A DNA stretch of 64,000 bases from Myxococcales bacterium (GCA_016793465.1 JAEUJW010000020.1:1-64000), one strand, 5' to 3'; shown: positions 29,976 to 40,390, counted from the stretch's first letter. Made by a program: numbers and translations. The notes: generated by a model from the sequence alone, not told the origin.

Positions 29976-32072
29976 TCAGGGCGGGCTCGGCAGCACGGTC
30001 GCGCCGGGCGGCGGCTGGAAGTCGGCCTCGCGGGGCCGGCCGAACTCCGCCGCCTCGAACTCGAACACGCGCTGCCCGGCCGTCACGAGCGAGGCCGAGA
30101 GCAGCACGCCGGTCTCGAGGTCGTGGCACACCGCGGACGTGACGGCGTTCTCCTCGGTGAGCTTGCAGGCCGCGCGCCGGCCGGCGATCGTGCGCGGCTC
30201 GTGGCGCTCCGGGCCGCCGCTGCCGGTCGTCAGCCACGCGCGCAGGCTGTCCGGCGTCTCGGTCCGCGCGAAGCCGCTGAACGGGTCGAGGGGCGCGCCC
30301 TCCTCCTGCGTCCAGCACTGCGCCGGGCCGCCGACCTCGACGCAGGTCATGAGCCGCCGCCCGTCCATGACGGTCCGCGTGTTCGCCATGACGATCGCCT
30401 CGCGCGGCGGGTCGACCACGAGCGTGAACTCGGAGTCGCCGCCGTCCTGGCGGACGGTGTAGCGGACGCGGTAGCGCGGCCCGGCCGACGCCTGGGCGCG
30501 CCCGGCGGCGCGGGTCGGGTGGAGCCCGGGCCGCGGATCGTCGAGCGTCTGCAGCGCCTGCGCCGAGCGGATGAACGCCGGGTCGCGCGCGACGGCGAAG
30601 TCGAGGGTGCACTCCGCCAGCGCGACCGGCTCGTGCACGCCCGCGGCGGCGCAGGCGGCCGCGGCGGCGCGGCGCGCCTCCGGGTCGAGCGCGTCCAGCG
30701 TCGAGGGGGCCGCCGGCATGCCGCGGTCGGTGAAGCCCTCGCTCGACTCGCCGGGCCCGTAGTCGAACAGCGACTCGCCCGGCCGCACCCGCCAGCCGTC
30801 GGCGAAGCGCCCGTGCAGGGTCGCGTGGTCGGGGTCGACCAGCACCTCGCCGTCGCGCAGGGTGAAGTCGTTGCCGGGGTCGCCGTCGTGGCTGCCGAGC
30901 AGCCCGGACGTGCGCCCGCGCAGCGCCTCCGGGGCCGCGAAGAACACGTCGAGCGAGCGGTCCAGGACCTGCACCCACGCGCGCGCGCCGTCGGGCCAGT
31001 CGACCACGTAGTCCTCGCCATGGCGGGCGATCGACCCGCCGCCGGCCAGCGCCAGCCGCTGCGGCTCGCGCACCGTCGGCGCCCCGCCGACCGTGACGAT
31101 GCGGTGCTGGCGGGCGACCCCGATGTCCGCCGGGGTCAGCTCGACCGCCGCGCCGTCGACGCGCAGCCCCACGCCGGGCCGGATCGACAGGCGCGCCGCG
31201 CCGACGCGCAGGCCGACCGCGGTGTTGATCGACACCACCCGCGAGGCGTCGGTCGGCTGCATGCGCAGCTGCACGCGCGACTCGCCGTCGACCGCGACCG
31301 CCACGAACTCGCCGGCCGCCTGCAGGTCGTAGGTGCGGCCGTCGTGGGTCTCGAGGTGCGGGTCGCCGGTGCTGCGCGCGCAGCCCTGGCAGGTCGGCGG
31401 TCCGCCCGGGGGCGGGGGCGGGGCAGGGGGCGGCGGGTCCGGGCACTCCCACTGCAAGCTCCGCGAGCGGTCGAGCCGCGTGCCGTCGGACAGGTCGAAG
31501 CGCATGTCGACGGTGCCGCCCGGATCGGAGCCCTGCCCGTAGCGGATGACCATCGGCACGCCCACGCCGTCCTGCGCGGCGATGTCGTCGGGGCTCGCCT
31601 CGTCGTTGGCGTAGCGCTCGTCGCGGATCTCGCCGCCGGGGCCCGGGTGGGTGTGAAAGTGCATGACGACCCGCCCGCCCGAGATCTGCGGCTTGCTCGA
31701 CCCGCCGCCGGAGTCGACCGTGCCCTCCTTGTCCCACTTGATGAACGTGTCGTACGTCGCCGGCTTGGCGTGCACGTTGCGGCGCTGGATCACCCAGAAG
31801 CTCTCCTCGTGCTCGCCGTCGGTGCCCTCCTCCGAGCGCCGCCACGCCTCGTCCATGGCCTCGCGCACCTTCGGGTCCTGGACGACGTCGTCGACGTCCG
31901 GCGACGGGCACGGCGACGCCGGCGGCTGCGGCGGCGGCTGAGGCGGCTTCGGCTCCACCGGCTCCGGCCTCGGCGGCGGCGGCGGCGGCTCCGGCCAGAG
32001 GAAGCACTCCGAGAGCGAGGCGACGAGCAGCAGCGCGCCCGCGCCGAGGGTTCCGTGCACTGTCATGATCAC
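29976..32072 (-). CDS. Lipoprotein with JAB-like (DUF4329-type) and von Willebrand type D domains
   Basis: 698 residues from a GTG at 32072 placed 5-7 bases after GGAGAAG; an ATG two codons later is possible. The signal peptide ends at lipobox LSEC, followed by a polyproline stretch. Residues ~75-190 resemble DUF4329/JAB peptidases, with HFHTHP and a later SPDD. A second Pro-rich linker with CQGCARS leads to a VWD domain starting STGDPHLETHDGRTYD and including LLGSHDGDPGNDF. The remaining ~250 residues contain paired cysteines. The pairing of a possible metallopeptidase with a VWD adhesion module is unusual. It forms an operon with the gene 24 bases upstream. Confidence 0.75.
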   Translation of the reverse strand: MIMTVHGTLGAGALLLVASLSECFLWPEPPPPPPRPEPVEPKPPQPPPQPPASPCPSPDVDDVVQDPKVREAMDEAWRRSEEGTDGEHEESFWVIQRRNVHAKPATYDTFIKWDKEGTVDSGGGSSKPQISGGRVVMHFHTHPGPGGEIRDERYANDEASPDDIAAQDGVGVPMVIRYGQGSDPGGTVDMRFDLSDGTRLDRSRSLQWECPDPPPPAPPPPPGGPPTCQGCARSTGDPHLETHDGRTYDLQAAGEFVAVAVDGESRVQLRMQPTDASRVVSINTAVGLRVGAARLSIRPGVGLRVDGAAVELTPADIGVARQHRIVTVGGAPTVREPQRLALAGGGSIARHGEDYVVDWPDGARAWVQVLDRSLDVFFAAPEALRGRTSGLLGSHDGDPGNDFTLRDGEVLVDPDHATLHGRFADGWRVRPGESLFDYGPGESSEGFTDRGMPAAPSTLDALDPEARRAAAAACAAAGVHEPVALAECTLDFAVARDPAFIRSAQALQTLDDPRPGLHPTRAAGRAQASAGPRYRVRYTVRQDGGDSEFTLVVDPPREAIVMANTRTVMDGRRLMTCVEVGGPAQCWTQEEGAPLDPFSGFARTETPDSLRAWLTTGSGGPERHEPRTIAGRRAACKLTEENAVTSAVCHDLETGVLLSASLVTAGQRVFEFEAAEFGRPREADFQPPPGATVLPSPP

Positions 32073-32096
32073 CCGTTCTTCTCCGGCCGCGCCGGC

Positions 32097-32711
32097 TCAC
32101 TTCTTGACGATGGCGTGGAAGGTCCCGTCGGCGAGCGTCGGCCCCGCCTGGCCGGGCTCGGGGCTCCACGCGAACGTCCCGTCGATCGCCGAGTCGCTGG
32201 CCGCGGTCACCGTGACGCGCGCGCCGGTCAGCAGCGCGACGTCCGCGCCGGCGACGCTGTCGGTCACCACGTCGGCGCGGGCGCCGTCGTCCGGCGCCGC
32301 GACGGCGGCCCTGGTGTCGACCGCCACGCGCGTGAAGTTCGAGCCGCCGCCGCCCGTGTAGCTGCCCGCGCCCGCGTAGCCCTCGGCGACCAGGGCGATC
32401 TGCTCGCGCTGCACGACCCCGGCGGCGTCGGTCGTGCGGCTGCACGCCAGCGACAGGCGCTCGCCGCCCGCGCCCGGCTTGATCCGCGCGGTGCACCGCT
32501 CGGCCGTCCACGCCGCGCCGTTTAGCGTGACCGTCGCGCGGCCGTTGTCCCTGGCCGCGCGCGCCGAGCCGTCGCGCGCGGCCGCGGGGGCCGCAGCGGC
32601 CGCGGGGGCCGCCTCGGGCGCCCCGGCGTCGCAGGCGGCGGCGAGCGTCACGAGCCAGAGCACGGAGGGGCCGCCCGCGACGCGCGGCAGGTGGTTGTTC
32701 GTCGTCTTCAT
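32097..32711 (-). CDS. Hypothetical lipoprotein
   Basis: 204 residues from an ATG with GAGGTG upstream. The signal peptide ends near LAAAC, and an Ala/Pro-rich linker covers about residues 28-55. The mature domain (~145 residues) is beta-rich with two cysteines (AERCTAR, LACSRT) and contains RATVTLNGAAWTAERC and GTFAWSPEPGQAGPT. No family recognised. It is first in a two-gene unit with the VWD lipoprotein. Confidence 0.68.
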   Translation of the reverse strand: MKTTNNHLPRVAGGPSVLWLVTLAAACDAGAPEAAPAAAAAPAAARDGSARAARDNGRATVTLNGAAWTAERCTARIKPGAGGERLSLACSRTTDAAGVVQREQIALVAEGYAGAGSYTGGGGSNFTRVAVDTRAAVAAPDDGARADVVTDSVAGADVALLTGARVTVTAASDSAIDGTFAWSPEPGQAGPTLADGTFHAIVKK

Positions 32712-32868
32712 CACTCGCACCTCGTTGGGTTTGCGCGCCGCAATGCGAGGGCACCCGGCGCGGAGCTGCACGCGCGGGGCGCGTCCCGGCGCCTCGCGCG
32801 ATCGATGGTTCCTGTCAGAGCCTCCGCTTGTGGGCGACCGGCGCGGGTGATAGCCACACGAGCGGAGC

Positions 32869-33987
32869 GTGGACCTGCGCCGCGAACACGCGCAGCTGAA
32901 GCAGCTGCTCACCTCGGGGATCGACCTGATCACCCAGATGCCGGCGACGGCCGAGCACCTGCGCCGCGTGGTGCCGGCGTTCAGCCTGTCGCTGATACGC
33001 GTCGACGAGCGCTGCGCGCCGACCTCGCACTACAGCGAGTTCTTCGACGACCACAGCCACGCGCTGTTCGCCAGCAGCGGCCACGTGTTCTCGGCCCGCT
33101 CCGACGACCCCGCGGCGTTCGGCAACCTGCTGCGCAACCGTCGGGCGGTCGGCACGCTCGTCGACACCTCGCCGGCCTACGTGGCCGGCGCCACCTACCA
33201 GCACCTGTTCAAGCGCAACGGCATCCACCACACGCTCGACGCGGCGATCCGCCACGACGGGCGCCCGCTGGGGATCCTCGGCATCTTCCGCGAGGCGCGG
33301 GCCCCCGCGTTCACCCGCGCCGACGTCGCCCGGGTCTGCGAGCTCTACCCGCTGCTCGTGCACGCCTTCCTCGCGGAGCCGCTGCCGGCCGACCACGTCG
33401 AGTGTGACAGCGCGTTGATCGTCACCGCCGCCGACGGGGCGATCGAGTGGGCCTCGCCGGCCGCGCGGCGCTGGCTGGCGGACGCGGCCTTCGGGGTCGA
33501 GCGGGCGCACCTCACCGACCGCCACGTCCTGCCGTCCGCGTGCCGCCGGCTGTGCGCCGCGCTCGCCGCGGTCCAGGCCGGCGCCGGCGGGCCCCAGGAC
33601 GTGCCGAGCCTGACGCTGCCGGTGCCCGGCGGACGGCTGCGCCTGCGGGCCTACGGGCTGTCGTCGCGGTGCTCCGGCGAGGCGGCCACGCGCTGCGGGA
33701 TCCAGCTGAGCCTCGAGATGCACCGCGGGCTGCAGGTGCTGCGGGCGCTCGAGCAGGCGCCGCTCACCCCGCAGCAGCGGCGCATGGCCTACGCGTACTA
33801 CGAGGGCAAGCGCCCGCGGGAGATCGGCGCGCTCCTCGGGGTCAGCCCGAGCAGCTTCAAGACCTACCGCAAGGAGCTCTACGCCCGCCTCGGCGTGACG
33901 AGCGAGGCCGAGCTGCGCGACGCGCTGGTGGCCCTCGCGCGCTCGGCCACGTTCGACCTGCAGCGCCACCAGCCCCGCAGGGGGTGA
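32869..33987 (+). CDS. LuxR-type transcriptional regulator with N-terminal sensory domain
   Basis: 372 residues from a GTG. Residues ~1-175 look GAF-like (FSLSLIRVDERCAP, HDGRPLGILGIFREA). A PAS-like middle follows (VTAADGAIEWASPAARRWL). The C-terminal ~60 residues form a LuxR/GerE helix-turn-helix (LTPQQRRMAYAYYEGKRPRE, then GVSPSSFKTYRKELYARLGV). There is no receiver domain, so input is probably a ligand or redox signal. Divergent from the lipoprotein gene at 32711, a possible target. Confidence 0.8.
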   Translation: MDLRREHAQLKQLLTSGIDLITQMPATAEHLRRVVPAFSLSLIRVDERCAPTSHYSEFFDDHSHALFASSGHVFSARSDDPAAFGNLLRNRRAVGTLVDTSPAYVAGATYQHLFKRNGIHHTLDAAIRHDGRPLGILGIFREARAPAFTRADVARVCELYPLLVHAFLAEPLPADHVECDSALIVTAADGAIEWASPAARRWLADAAFGVERAHLTDRHVLPSACRRLCAALAAVQAGAGGPQDVPSLTLPVPGGRLRLRAYGLSSRCSGEAATRCGIQLSLEMHRGLQVLRALEQAPLTPQQRRMAYAYYEGKRPREIGALLGVSPSSFKTYRKELYARLGVTSEAELRDALVALARSATFDLQRHQPRRG

Positions 33988-34496
33988 GCCGCCCGCGACC
34001 GTCGCGCGGGCGGACGCGATGGCGCCGCCGTGTCCCGTCCCGTCCATGCTTCGACCCGCGGACGAGTCTACCGGCCGCGCCTGCGCGGGCGCCATCCCCA
34101 CGAGGGGAGGGTGCCGCCGGTTCGTCCGGGCCACGACCCGCGTCAGCGCGTCGAGCGAAGGGCTGGGGCCGGCGCCGTCGATCGAATGTGCCACCGCAGC
34201 ACCCGTCGGCGTCCGATCCCTCGATCGCCGCCCCGCCGACGGAGAAGGGTCGCGCGGCCTGTCAGGCGTCGTTCGACCGCTCCGCGCGCGGCAGCCCCCT
34301 GACTGCCTGCGATCACGCGGCGCGCGACGCAGCATGAGGACCACCCGCTCGGGCGTCGCGCAGGTCGCGACGCGTTCGTCGAAGGGTGATGACCGCGTGC
34401 GCGTGGGCGCGGTCGTGCTCGGAGCGGGCCGCCGCCCGGGCCGCCGCCCGGGCCGCGGCTTGACCCGCGGCCTTGCACGCGGTTACTGTGCCGTGA
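33988..34496. other. Intergenic stretch, no gene supported
   Basis: About 509 bases upstream of a STAS gene. Open frames here are Arg-rich shadows. A short tandem repeat of the 12-base unit GGGCCGCCGCCC (nearly three copies, about 34425-34457) lies near the downstream gene. GGTTACTGTGCC just before the STAS start may belong to its promoter, with low certainty. Confidence 0.4.
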
Positions 34497-35177
34497 ATGG
34501 ACTCGGCGAGCCCGGACGCCCTCAGGGTCACGCCAGAGCGGGTCCAGCGGATGATCGACGCGCTCGCGCTGATCGGCGTCGATCAGCACGACAGGGCGCT
34601 CGACCTGCTGCCCGAGCTGGCCGAGATGCGCGACGAGATCGACCTGCTCGAGTCGTGCGTCCGCGTGCTGATCGAGCAGGTCGCCGAGTCGCAGGCCGCG
34701 AACGACCGCTACGCACAGGCGCTCGAGGAGTCGCGGCAGCACCTCGCCGACAAGCTCGAGCTGATCCAGCGCCAGACGATCGCGCTCGCCGACCTGTCGA
34801 CGCCGATCATCGAGGTCTGGGACGGCACGCTGGTGCTGCCGATCATCGGCGCCATCGACGCCCCGCGGGCCGCGGCGATCGCCGCGACGCTGCTGCGCAG
34901 CATCACCGACCTGCGCGCGCGCCACGTGCTGCTCGACCTGACCGGCGTCGAGACCATCGACGCGGTGACCTTCGAACACCTCTCGCGGCTGGTCCGCGCG
35001 GCCGAGCTGCTCGGCGCGCGCTGCACCCTCACGGGGCTGAGTCCGGCCGTCGCCGCCGCGGTCGTCGGGCTGGGACTCGACCACTCCGTCCTCCACACCC
35101 GCGCGACCCTGAAAGAGGGGCTGCGCGACGTCGTCGCCCGCCAGCAGCCCCCGTCCGACCCGCCGAGACGCCGATGA
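34497..35177 (+). CDS. STAS-domain regulator (RsbR-like, short N-terminus)
   Basis: 226 residues. Residues 1-100 are helical (DRALDLLPELAEMRDEIDLL, then a coiled coil to ADLSTPIIEVWDG), with no PAS or GAF domain. Residues ~105-215 form the STAS domain (LVLPIIGAIDAPRAAAIAAT, LLDLTGVETIDAVTF, LGARCTLTGLSPAVAAAVVG). The phosphorylatable Thr context DLTGVETID is kept. The stop overlaps the next start (ATGA), so it is coupled to a second small STAS-like protein, which may be its partner as RsbS is to RsbR. Confidence 0.8.
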   Translation: MDSASPDALRVTPERVQRMIDALALIGVDQHDRALDLLPELAEMRDEIDLLESCVRVLIEQVAESQAANDRYAQALEESRQHLADKLELIQRQTIALADLSTPIIEVWDGTLVLPIIGAIDAPRAAAIAATLLRSITDLRARHVLLDLTGVETIDAVTFEHLSRLVRAAELLGARCTLTGLSPAVAAAVVGLGLDHSVLHTRATLKEGLRDVVARQQPPSDPPRRR

Positions 35178-35566
35178 ACGAGCGCAGCAGGAGCATCACC
35201 ATCACGGCCGAGGGCGACGTCCTCGAGGTTCGACACACGGGCCCGTTCGAGCTCGACTACCTGCGGCAGGTCCTCGCCCGGATCGACGCGATGCGCGCGA
35301 TCCACCCGCGGATGTTCCTGCTGATGGCCAGCGGAGAGTCGACCACGATAGAGGCGCGCAAGTACGCGATCGAGTGGCTCCGGACGTCGGAGCCGCTCGA
35401 CGTCGCCGTGTGGGGCGGCGGGGTGGTCCAGCGGACGGTCGCCGAGCTGTTCACCCGCGGGGTCAACCTGATCCGCCCGGGGCAGATCCACGTCAGCTTC
35501 CACGCCACCCGCGAGCTGGCGCTCGCGTGGATCGACCAGCGGCGCGCGTCGTCGGCCTCGACCTGA
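35174..35566 (+). CDS. Small STAS/SpoIIAA-like protein
   Basis: 130 residues. The pattern ITITAEGDVLEVRHTGPFEL, MRAIHPRMFLLMASGE, EWLRTSEPLDVAVWGGG and VNLIRPGQIHVSF gives alternating strands and helices like the SpoIIAA-like fold. Cytoplasmic. It overlaps the upstream STAS gene by 4 bases, indicating translational coupling and probably a complex. Ser/Thr residues in ASGESTTIE could be regulatory; this is a guess. Confidence 0.65.
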   Translation: MNERSRSITITAEGDVLEVRHTGPFELDYLRQVLARIDAMRAIHPRMFLLMASGESTTIEARKYAIEWLRTSEPLDVAVWGGGVVQRTVAELFTRGVNLIRPGQIHVSFHATRELALAWIDQRRASSAST

Positions 35567-35631
35567 GGCCCCGCAGGGCCGTCTCGGCCGCCGATGGCGG
35601 CGCGCGTGCGAACCGTCATCGACGTCGGTGA

Positions 35632-35810
35632 TCCCCGTCGCCGGACGCGCCCGGTCGCCTCGACTGGGTGCACGTCGGCGACCCCCTGTCTCCCGGCCAC
35701 ACCAACGCGGCGCGAGCCCTCGGCCCCGACTCCTTCGTCCTCACCGCCCACTCCGACGGCCTGTGGGTCGTCCGACCGCTGCCCGTGATCGACGATCGAG
35801 GGCCAGCTCC
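35632..35810 (+). pseudogene. Possible gene fragment in a 333-base intergenic region
   Basis: Between 35567 and 35899 no complete gene is supported. One frame reads RLDWVHVGDPLSPGHTNAAR and then LGPDSFVLTAHSDGLWVVRP, which looks like true protein composition rather than noise. It starts after a stop at 35629, has no ribosome site, and degenerates into Arg-rich sequence near 35810. It is most simply a decayed gene piece. No family recognised. Confidence 0.25.
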
Positions 35811-35899
35811 GCGCCGGCCCCTTCGAGGCGGCTCTTACGGGGGTCTTCGCATGTGGATAGGCGAGCGGAGACCGTGTAAGAGCATGAGTCGGTACTTCC

Positions 35900-36307
35900 A
35901 TGATTCGGCTCGCCCTGACGATGAGCACCTGGCTGATGGCCGGCGGCGCCGCGCTGGTCCTCTCGGCCTGCGCCGAGCGGACGCTCGACGACGAGGTCGA
36001 GCAGCTCTGCCGCGACGGCTGCGAACGTACGATGCGATGTGACGTCATCTTCGACGACAAGACGCTGGAGCAGTGCGTACAGGACTGCATCCCGCCGACG
36101 AAGAAAGGTCGCGAGAAGTGCGAGGCGTTGTTCGACCTCTCCGTGTGCGGCAGCCAGTTGACCTGCGAGGAATCCGCAGAGTACGAAGACGTGCTCGAGC
36201 ACGCTGACGGAGAGCGCGAGTTTGAGATTAACTACCCCTGCGCCGAGGAGAACGTTCGTTATATCGAAGAGTGTCTCGGGTCCTGGGAGAGTGGACCATT
36301 AGAGTAG
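35900..36307 (+). CDS. Small Cys-rich lipoprotein
   Basis: 135 residues. The signal peptide ends at lipobox LSAC. The mature domain has about nine cysteines in a regular pattern (QLCRDGCERTMRCDV, QCVQDCIPP, EKCEALF, SVCGSQLTCEE, NYPCAEE, EECLG), consistent with four disulfides; this resembles small Cys-rich myxobacterial lipoproteins of unknown function. Base composition drops toward the 3' end (GC lower than the neighbours after about 36180). Followed after 11 bases by another lipoprotein gene. Confidence 0.72.
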   Translation: MIRLALTMSTWLMAGGAALVLSACAERTLDDEVEQLCRDGCERTMRCDVIFDDKTLEQCVQDCIPPTKKGREKCEALFDLSVCGSQLTCEESAEYEDVLEHADGEREFEINYPCAEENVRYIEECLGSWESGPLE

Positions 36308-36318
36308 GCTCACGGCAG

Positions 36319-36801
36319 ATGCATACTCCGAGCGAACGTTGTCGTAAGCCACTGAACATCGACTCGCTTTCGCTAGTCGGTGTCCTTGCTTTCTGCGGAT
36401 GCACTGATAATGATGGCTCGCCGTGGGTTTTTCCGGAAATCGTAGAGAGTGGTGTATATTCGCACCCGCTGCGCACCGTGTACGTCCTGCGCGCGGGCCC
36501 CGACGACCTCGTCCTGCACGACGCCGGCGGCGCCGTGGTCGGCTCGCTGAAGGCCGGGCAGATCCAGCTGGCGAGGACCAACGCCGAGGTGTGGCGCAAC
36601 GCCGGCACCAAGTACGCGCGGTCGAACCTCAGCGCCGTCGTCCAGGTCCACCACGCCGGCGGATCGTTCTTCATCATCCCCGACACGATCGTCGCCCCCA
36701 ACGCCGACTGCGCGACGACCCCGACGACGACCTGCTACGAGGTCCCCCAGGCCACGTACTTCCAGGTCGCGCGCCACGCCGCCGACCCGCCGCGCGTGTG
36801 A
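36319..36801 (+). CDS. Hypothetical lipoprotein, compositionally mosaic
   Basis: About 160 residues from the ATG at 36319, the start that gives a signal peptide (NIDSLSLVGVLAFCGC). The first ~45 codons are noticeably less GC-rich than anything nearby. From about 36470 the codon use is fully GC-rich, and the protein continues VYVLRAGPDDLVLHDAGG, ARTNAEVWRNAGTKYAR and FFIIPDTIVAPNADC. The change inside one frame suggests a fusion of a newly acquired 5' end to a resident gene, or recombination at this point. No family recognised. Confidence 0.6.
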   Translation: MHTPSERCRKPLNIDSLSLVGVLAFCGCTDNDGSPWVFPEIVESGVYSHPLRTVYVLRAGPDDLVLHDAGGAVVGSLKAGQIQLARTNAEVWRNAGTKYARSNLSAVVQVHHAGGSFFIIPDTIVAPNADCATTPTTTCYEVPQATYFQVARHAADPPRV

Positions 36802-36927
36802 GCCGGTCCGCCGTGAACGGCGCCCGATCGCGTCTCCGTCGGCGAGCCGAGCGGGCGCGCAATTAATCTGACAGTGCAGGGCGGGCCGCGTCGATCGTGA
36901 CATCAGGCCCGCGTCGGGGCTCCGGCT

Positions 36928-36957
36928 CCCCCGGGCCCCGCACGCGAGGCCCGGGGG
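36928..36957. terminator. Hairpin after the second collagen-like gene
   Basis: CCCCCGGGCC and GGCCCGGGGG form a perfect 10-base stem with a 10-base loop, ten bases beyond the stop of the minus-strand collagen-like gene. Confidence 0.6.
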
Positions 36958-36966
36958 ACGCCGCGC

Positions 36967-38132
<1,166 letters not shown>

Positions 38133-38136
<4 letters not shown>

Positions 38137-38690
38137 GGCGGGCTCCCGTTGGCTCCGACGAGACCTCCGCGGAGCTTGAAGTTGGGCGATGAGGTGGTTC
38201 CCTGGTTCTGGGTGGGCTGGCCCATGGTGAAGACCAGGCGGAAGTTGGGGCTGGACACGAGGTGGCCGGCGTTGACCGTCTGAGACACGGTGCGGCCGGT
38301 GACCTCGACGCCGGTGGTGGTGTCGGTGGTGGTATCGGTGTCGGTGGCGCCGGTGGACGTGGAGCCCTCGGTGGTGCCGGTGCCGGTGAGACCCATGGTG
38401 GTGTCGTCGCCCGTGGTGGGCGCCGCGGTGGTGGGTGTGGACGTGGACGGATCGGTGGTGGCCTCGGTCATGGTGCCGAGGGTGTTGCCGCCTTCGGTGG
38501 TGGTGGGCGGCTGGGTCGAGGTCGGGACGTCGCCCGAACTCGACGTGTCACCCGCGCTCGTGCCGGTCCCCGTGCCGGTCGCGGTCTCGGAGACGCCGAC
38601 GACGTCGTCGCCGCACCCGCCCGCGAACATTGCCAAACATCCTGCCAACAGCCATCGACCCAACCGCTGGTTGGTCGGTCCTACATGCAT
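38133..38690 (-). CDS. Thr-rich lipoprotein, partner of collagen-like protein (copy B)
   Basis: 185 residues. The ATG has GGGAGG six bases upstream. The signal peptide ends at lipobox AGGC. A Thr/Gly/Ser linker of ~100 residues leads to the same ~55-residue C-terminal module as copy A ([40 protein letters not shown]). The stop is shared with the collagen-like start (ATGA). Conservation of both the order and the 4-base overlap in two distant copies argues that the two proteins act together. Confidence 0.77.
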
Positions 38691-38787
38691 GAAGCCTCCC
38701 TTCCCTAAAGCTCGCCCAATACAGCGGAGAAGCCGGAAATTCGCAAGACCGGAGGATCGCGCCCGGCGTGGCGGCCGGTGACGAAGC

Positions 38788-38816
38788 GAGGGCGCCGGGC
38801 GAGGTCCGGCGCCCTC
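38788..38816. terminator. Hairpin after the coiled-coil gene
   Basis: GAGGGCGCCGG and CCGGCGCCCTC form a perfect 11-base stem with a 7-base loop, 22 bases past the stop at 38839 on the minus strand. Confidence 0.6.
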
Positions 38817-38838
38817 CGTTGCGAACCGACCGGCGTGT

Positions 38839-39393
38839 TCAGCCGGGCGGCGGTACGGTGATCACGACGTCCTCGTCGCGACCGTCCGCGGTGCGGCCCT
38901 TGATGACCATGCTCTGTCCGGCCAGCGCGGGGTCGCGGTTGGTCACGACGAGCGCGCCCCCGTCGGTCTGCGAGACCTTCACGTCGTCGTTGGGGGCGCG
39001 AAGCGACGTGTAACGCGGCGAGCCGTCGGCCATGACGTCAGTGCGGGCGTCCGCGGAGGGAGATTCACCGGACGAAGAGTCACCCGCGGGCGCGGGCGCA
39101 GCCGCGGTCCGGGCGACCGGGTTCTGCAGCAGCGTCTCGACGCGGGCGAGCCTCCGCTCGGCGTCGGCGAGCGCGACGGCGCTGCCGGGTGCGCTCTGCT
39201 GGCTGCGGGTGACGTCGACGCTGCGTCGCAGCTCGGCGAGCTCCGTGCGCAGGGCGGCGACCTCCTCGGGGCTCACGGCGGCGGTCCGGGTCTCGCCGCG
39301 CAGCGCCCCGTAGAGGCCGACGCACAGGGCCGCCACCGACAGCACGGTGGTGGCCAGGAGGAGGCGAACGATGGCGTTGTTATCGGTGGTCAT
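38839..39393 (-). CDS. Single-pass membrane protein with coiled coil
   Basis: 184 residues from an ATG. One membrane helix (LLLATTVLSVAALCVGLYGA, residues ~11-30) is followed by a predicted coiled coil (EEVAALRTELAELRRSV and DAERRLARVETLLQ), a Ser/Ala/Pro-rich linker, and a short C-terminal domain ending DEDVVITVPPPG. This is an inner-membrane protein with most of its length on one side. No family recognised. It is transcribed alone and ends at a good hairpin. Confidence 0.65.
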   Translation of the reverse strand: MTTDNNAIVRLLLATTVLSVAALCVGLYGALRGETRTAAVSPEEVAALRTELAELRRSVDVTRSQQSAPGSAVALADAERRLARVETLLQNPVARTAAAPAPAGDSSSGESPSADARTDVMADGSPRYTSLRAPNDDVKVSQTDGGALVVTNRDPALAGQSMVIKGRTADGRDEDVVITVPPPG

Positions 39394-39633
39394 GGGATCC
39401 AAGCGCCGGTCACGCGGTGGCACATCGAACTGTACCGTGTCGCCGCCCCCGAACAACCGGACGTTCACGAGCGCGACGCGGCCCGCGTCGCGCGGCGACC
39501 CCGAGGGCCTCGCGCGGTCCGGCACGCGCTCGCGGCGACGACTCGGCGGGCCACGTTCACAAGCGCCACGCGCCGCTCGGCGGTCGACGTGCCCGGGGCA
39601 GGTCGGCGGCAGCGATGCCAGCCGCCGTCCGCC

Positions 39634-40371
39634 CTAGACCAGGTGGTAGTGCAGCCAGTCGGTGGCGGCCTTGGCCGGGTGGGCCTCGGCGGCGAAGCTG
39701 GAGTAGACGGCCCGCACGAGGTCGGTGCTCGGGCCGTCGGGTCCCCACTTGTCGGCGTTGGCGGCCGCGAGGGTCTGGGCCTCGGTGCGCTCGGCGGCGA
39801 TCTCGCGGACGACCGACGAGATGTTGCGCGCCGCCCGGATCTTGGCCTCGAAGCCGCTGGCCGCCGGCGCCACCGGGAACTGCACCTTGGTCGTCACGAC
39901 CGCCCCGGCCTTCTCGATCTCGGCCGGCCACGACTCGCCGAACACCTTCAGCATGCCCTGCAGGCTCTCCGGGGTCAGGGCGCCGCCGAACGGCAGCACC
40001 TCGACGGCGGCCTCGGCGACCGCGGCCGAGAGGTGCGAGGTGTCGAGCTTGTAGTGGGACTTGCTGCTCGAGCTCGTGATCGACGCGGCGACCATGCCCG
40101 AGAACCCGAACAGCGCGCTGGCCTCGGACGTGGTCGCGGACGCGAGCATCGAGGCGCCGAAGCACTCGCGCGTCACGTACAGCGGCACGCCGGCGGGTGT
40201 GCTCGTGAGCGTCGACGCGCCGGTCATGGCGAGAATGTCGAGCATGAGCACGCGGCGGCCGACCGAGACGTCGATGCCGATGTCGACCATGCCGGTGAGG
40301 GTTTGAGCGGTGTGCACGTCGACCTCCAGGGCCTGGAAGCGGACGCTGAATTTCTGCAGTAGCTGGGTCAC
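39634..40371 (-). CDS. Unknown cytoplasmic-type protein, second of a pair
   Basis: 245 residues, no signal peptide or membrane helix. The text is beta-rich with many Ala/Ser/Thr (SVRFQALEVDVHTAQTLTGM, SALFGFSGMVAASI, SHYKLDTSHL). One stretch (LQGMLKVFGESWPAEIEKAG, then AVVTTKVQFP) faintly recalls the MACPF pore-former signature F G T H Y V but lacks key residues. It follows another unknown gene by 19 bases and the two probably act together. Function unknown. Confidence 0.6.
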   Translation of the reverse strand: MTQLLQKFSVRFQALEVDVHTAQTLTGMVDIGIDVSVGRRVLMLDILAMTGASTLTSTPAGVPLYVTRECFGASMLASATTSEASALFGFSGMVAASITSSSSKSHYKLDTSHLSAAVAEAAVEVLPFGGALTPESLQGMLKVFGESWPAEIEKAGAVVTTKVQFPVAPAASGFEAKIRAARNISSVVREIAAERTEAQTLAAANADKWGPDGPSTDLVRAVYSSFAAEAHPAKAATDWLHYHLV

Positions 40372-40390
40372 GGTGGTGTCTCCGTCCTGG

